From Paulinella micropora (Eukaryota > Cercozoa > Imbricatea > Euglyphida): a DNA stretch of 21,172 bases. The stretch covers positions 279,012 to 300,183 of the forward strand of contig BJOX01000195.1 of the NCBI GenBank assembly GCA_009731375.1, in the 5' to 3' direction. The notes below the pieces were generated by a model. It saw nothing but the letters and a program-made list of their open reading frames with translations, searched no databases and was not told the DNA's origin. Positions 20,700 to 21,172 of the stretch are shown in pieces. Position numbers and translations under genes: made by a program. Within the stretch, counting starts at the first letter, position 1. Each line of letters begins with the position of its first letter.

Positions 20700-21172
<473 letters not shown>

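Overview
The window is eukaryotic nuclear DNA from a genome packed with simple-sequence repeats. The evidence is GT-AG intron-like junctions, a 28-residue leucine-rich-repeat (LRR) gene split between exons, tails of non-LTR retrotransposons, a MITE-like element, and kilobases of di-, tri-, tetra- and pentanucleotide repeats. No rRNA, tRNA, bacterial operon or CRISPR array is visible. The species cannot be named from this sequence; microsatellite-rich algae, protists and marine invertebrates would all fit. Most long open frames are translations of microsatellites (Ser-Leu, Ile-Tyr-Leu-Ser, poly-Thr and similar) and are not called.

Layout. 1-1688: (CT)n with a short unit repeated four or five times, plus a 544-N gap. 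1735-3209: (CTAT)n changing to (GATA)n around a (TA)n pivot, with duplicated islands. 3336-4500: (TAC)n. 4355-5548: the best intact reading frame, a Thr/Ser-rich, coiled-coil, Lys-rich protein with one canonical AT-hook. 5549-9903: tetranucleotide and CT repeats holding a perfect 19-bp hairpin, a minus-strand retroelement tail and two short islands that read as basic AT-hook-like mini-exons. 9905-13229: a larger island encoding a Thr-rich basic peptide, long trinucleotide tracts holding two fragments resembling LINE tails, then a further basic mini-exon candidate. 13397-16981: eleven full or partial copies of one ~65-bp unit embedded in (ATCT)n or (TA)n, interrupted by a 5'-truncated retrotransposon encoding a PD...ExT nuclease-like C-terminus. 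17590-19450: mostly unique AT-rich DNA with a 68-bp inverted repeat, a third direct copy, and a 276-bp MITE-like element. 19534-20637: a charged Glu/Lys-rich tract followed by exons of a ribonuclease-inhibitor-type LRR protein, one carrying an in-frame TGA. 20700-21172: (TTA)n.

The clearest unexplained signals are these: (i) identical retroelement 3' tails each abutting (ATCT)n, suggesting a restriction-like-endonuclease LINE that inserts in a microsatellite; (ii) a hairpin in the 17.7-19.4 kb repeats with three compensatory base-pair changes and an invariant 8-nt loop; (iii) basic mini-exon candidates with compatible splice phases separated by microsatellite introns; (iv) several arrays built as 'short unique core plus expanded microsatellite'. 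All splice assignments were made by eye. Gaps of exactly 10 N look like scaffold joins, so order and frame across them are uncertain.
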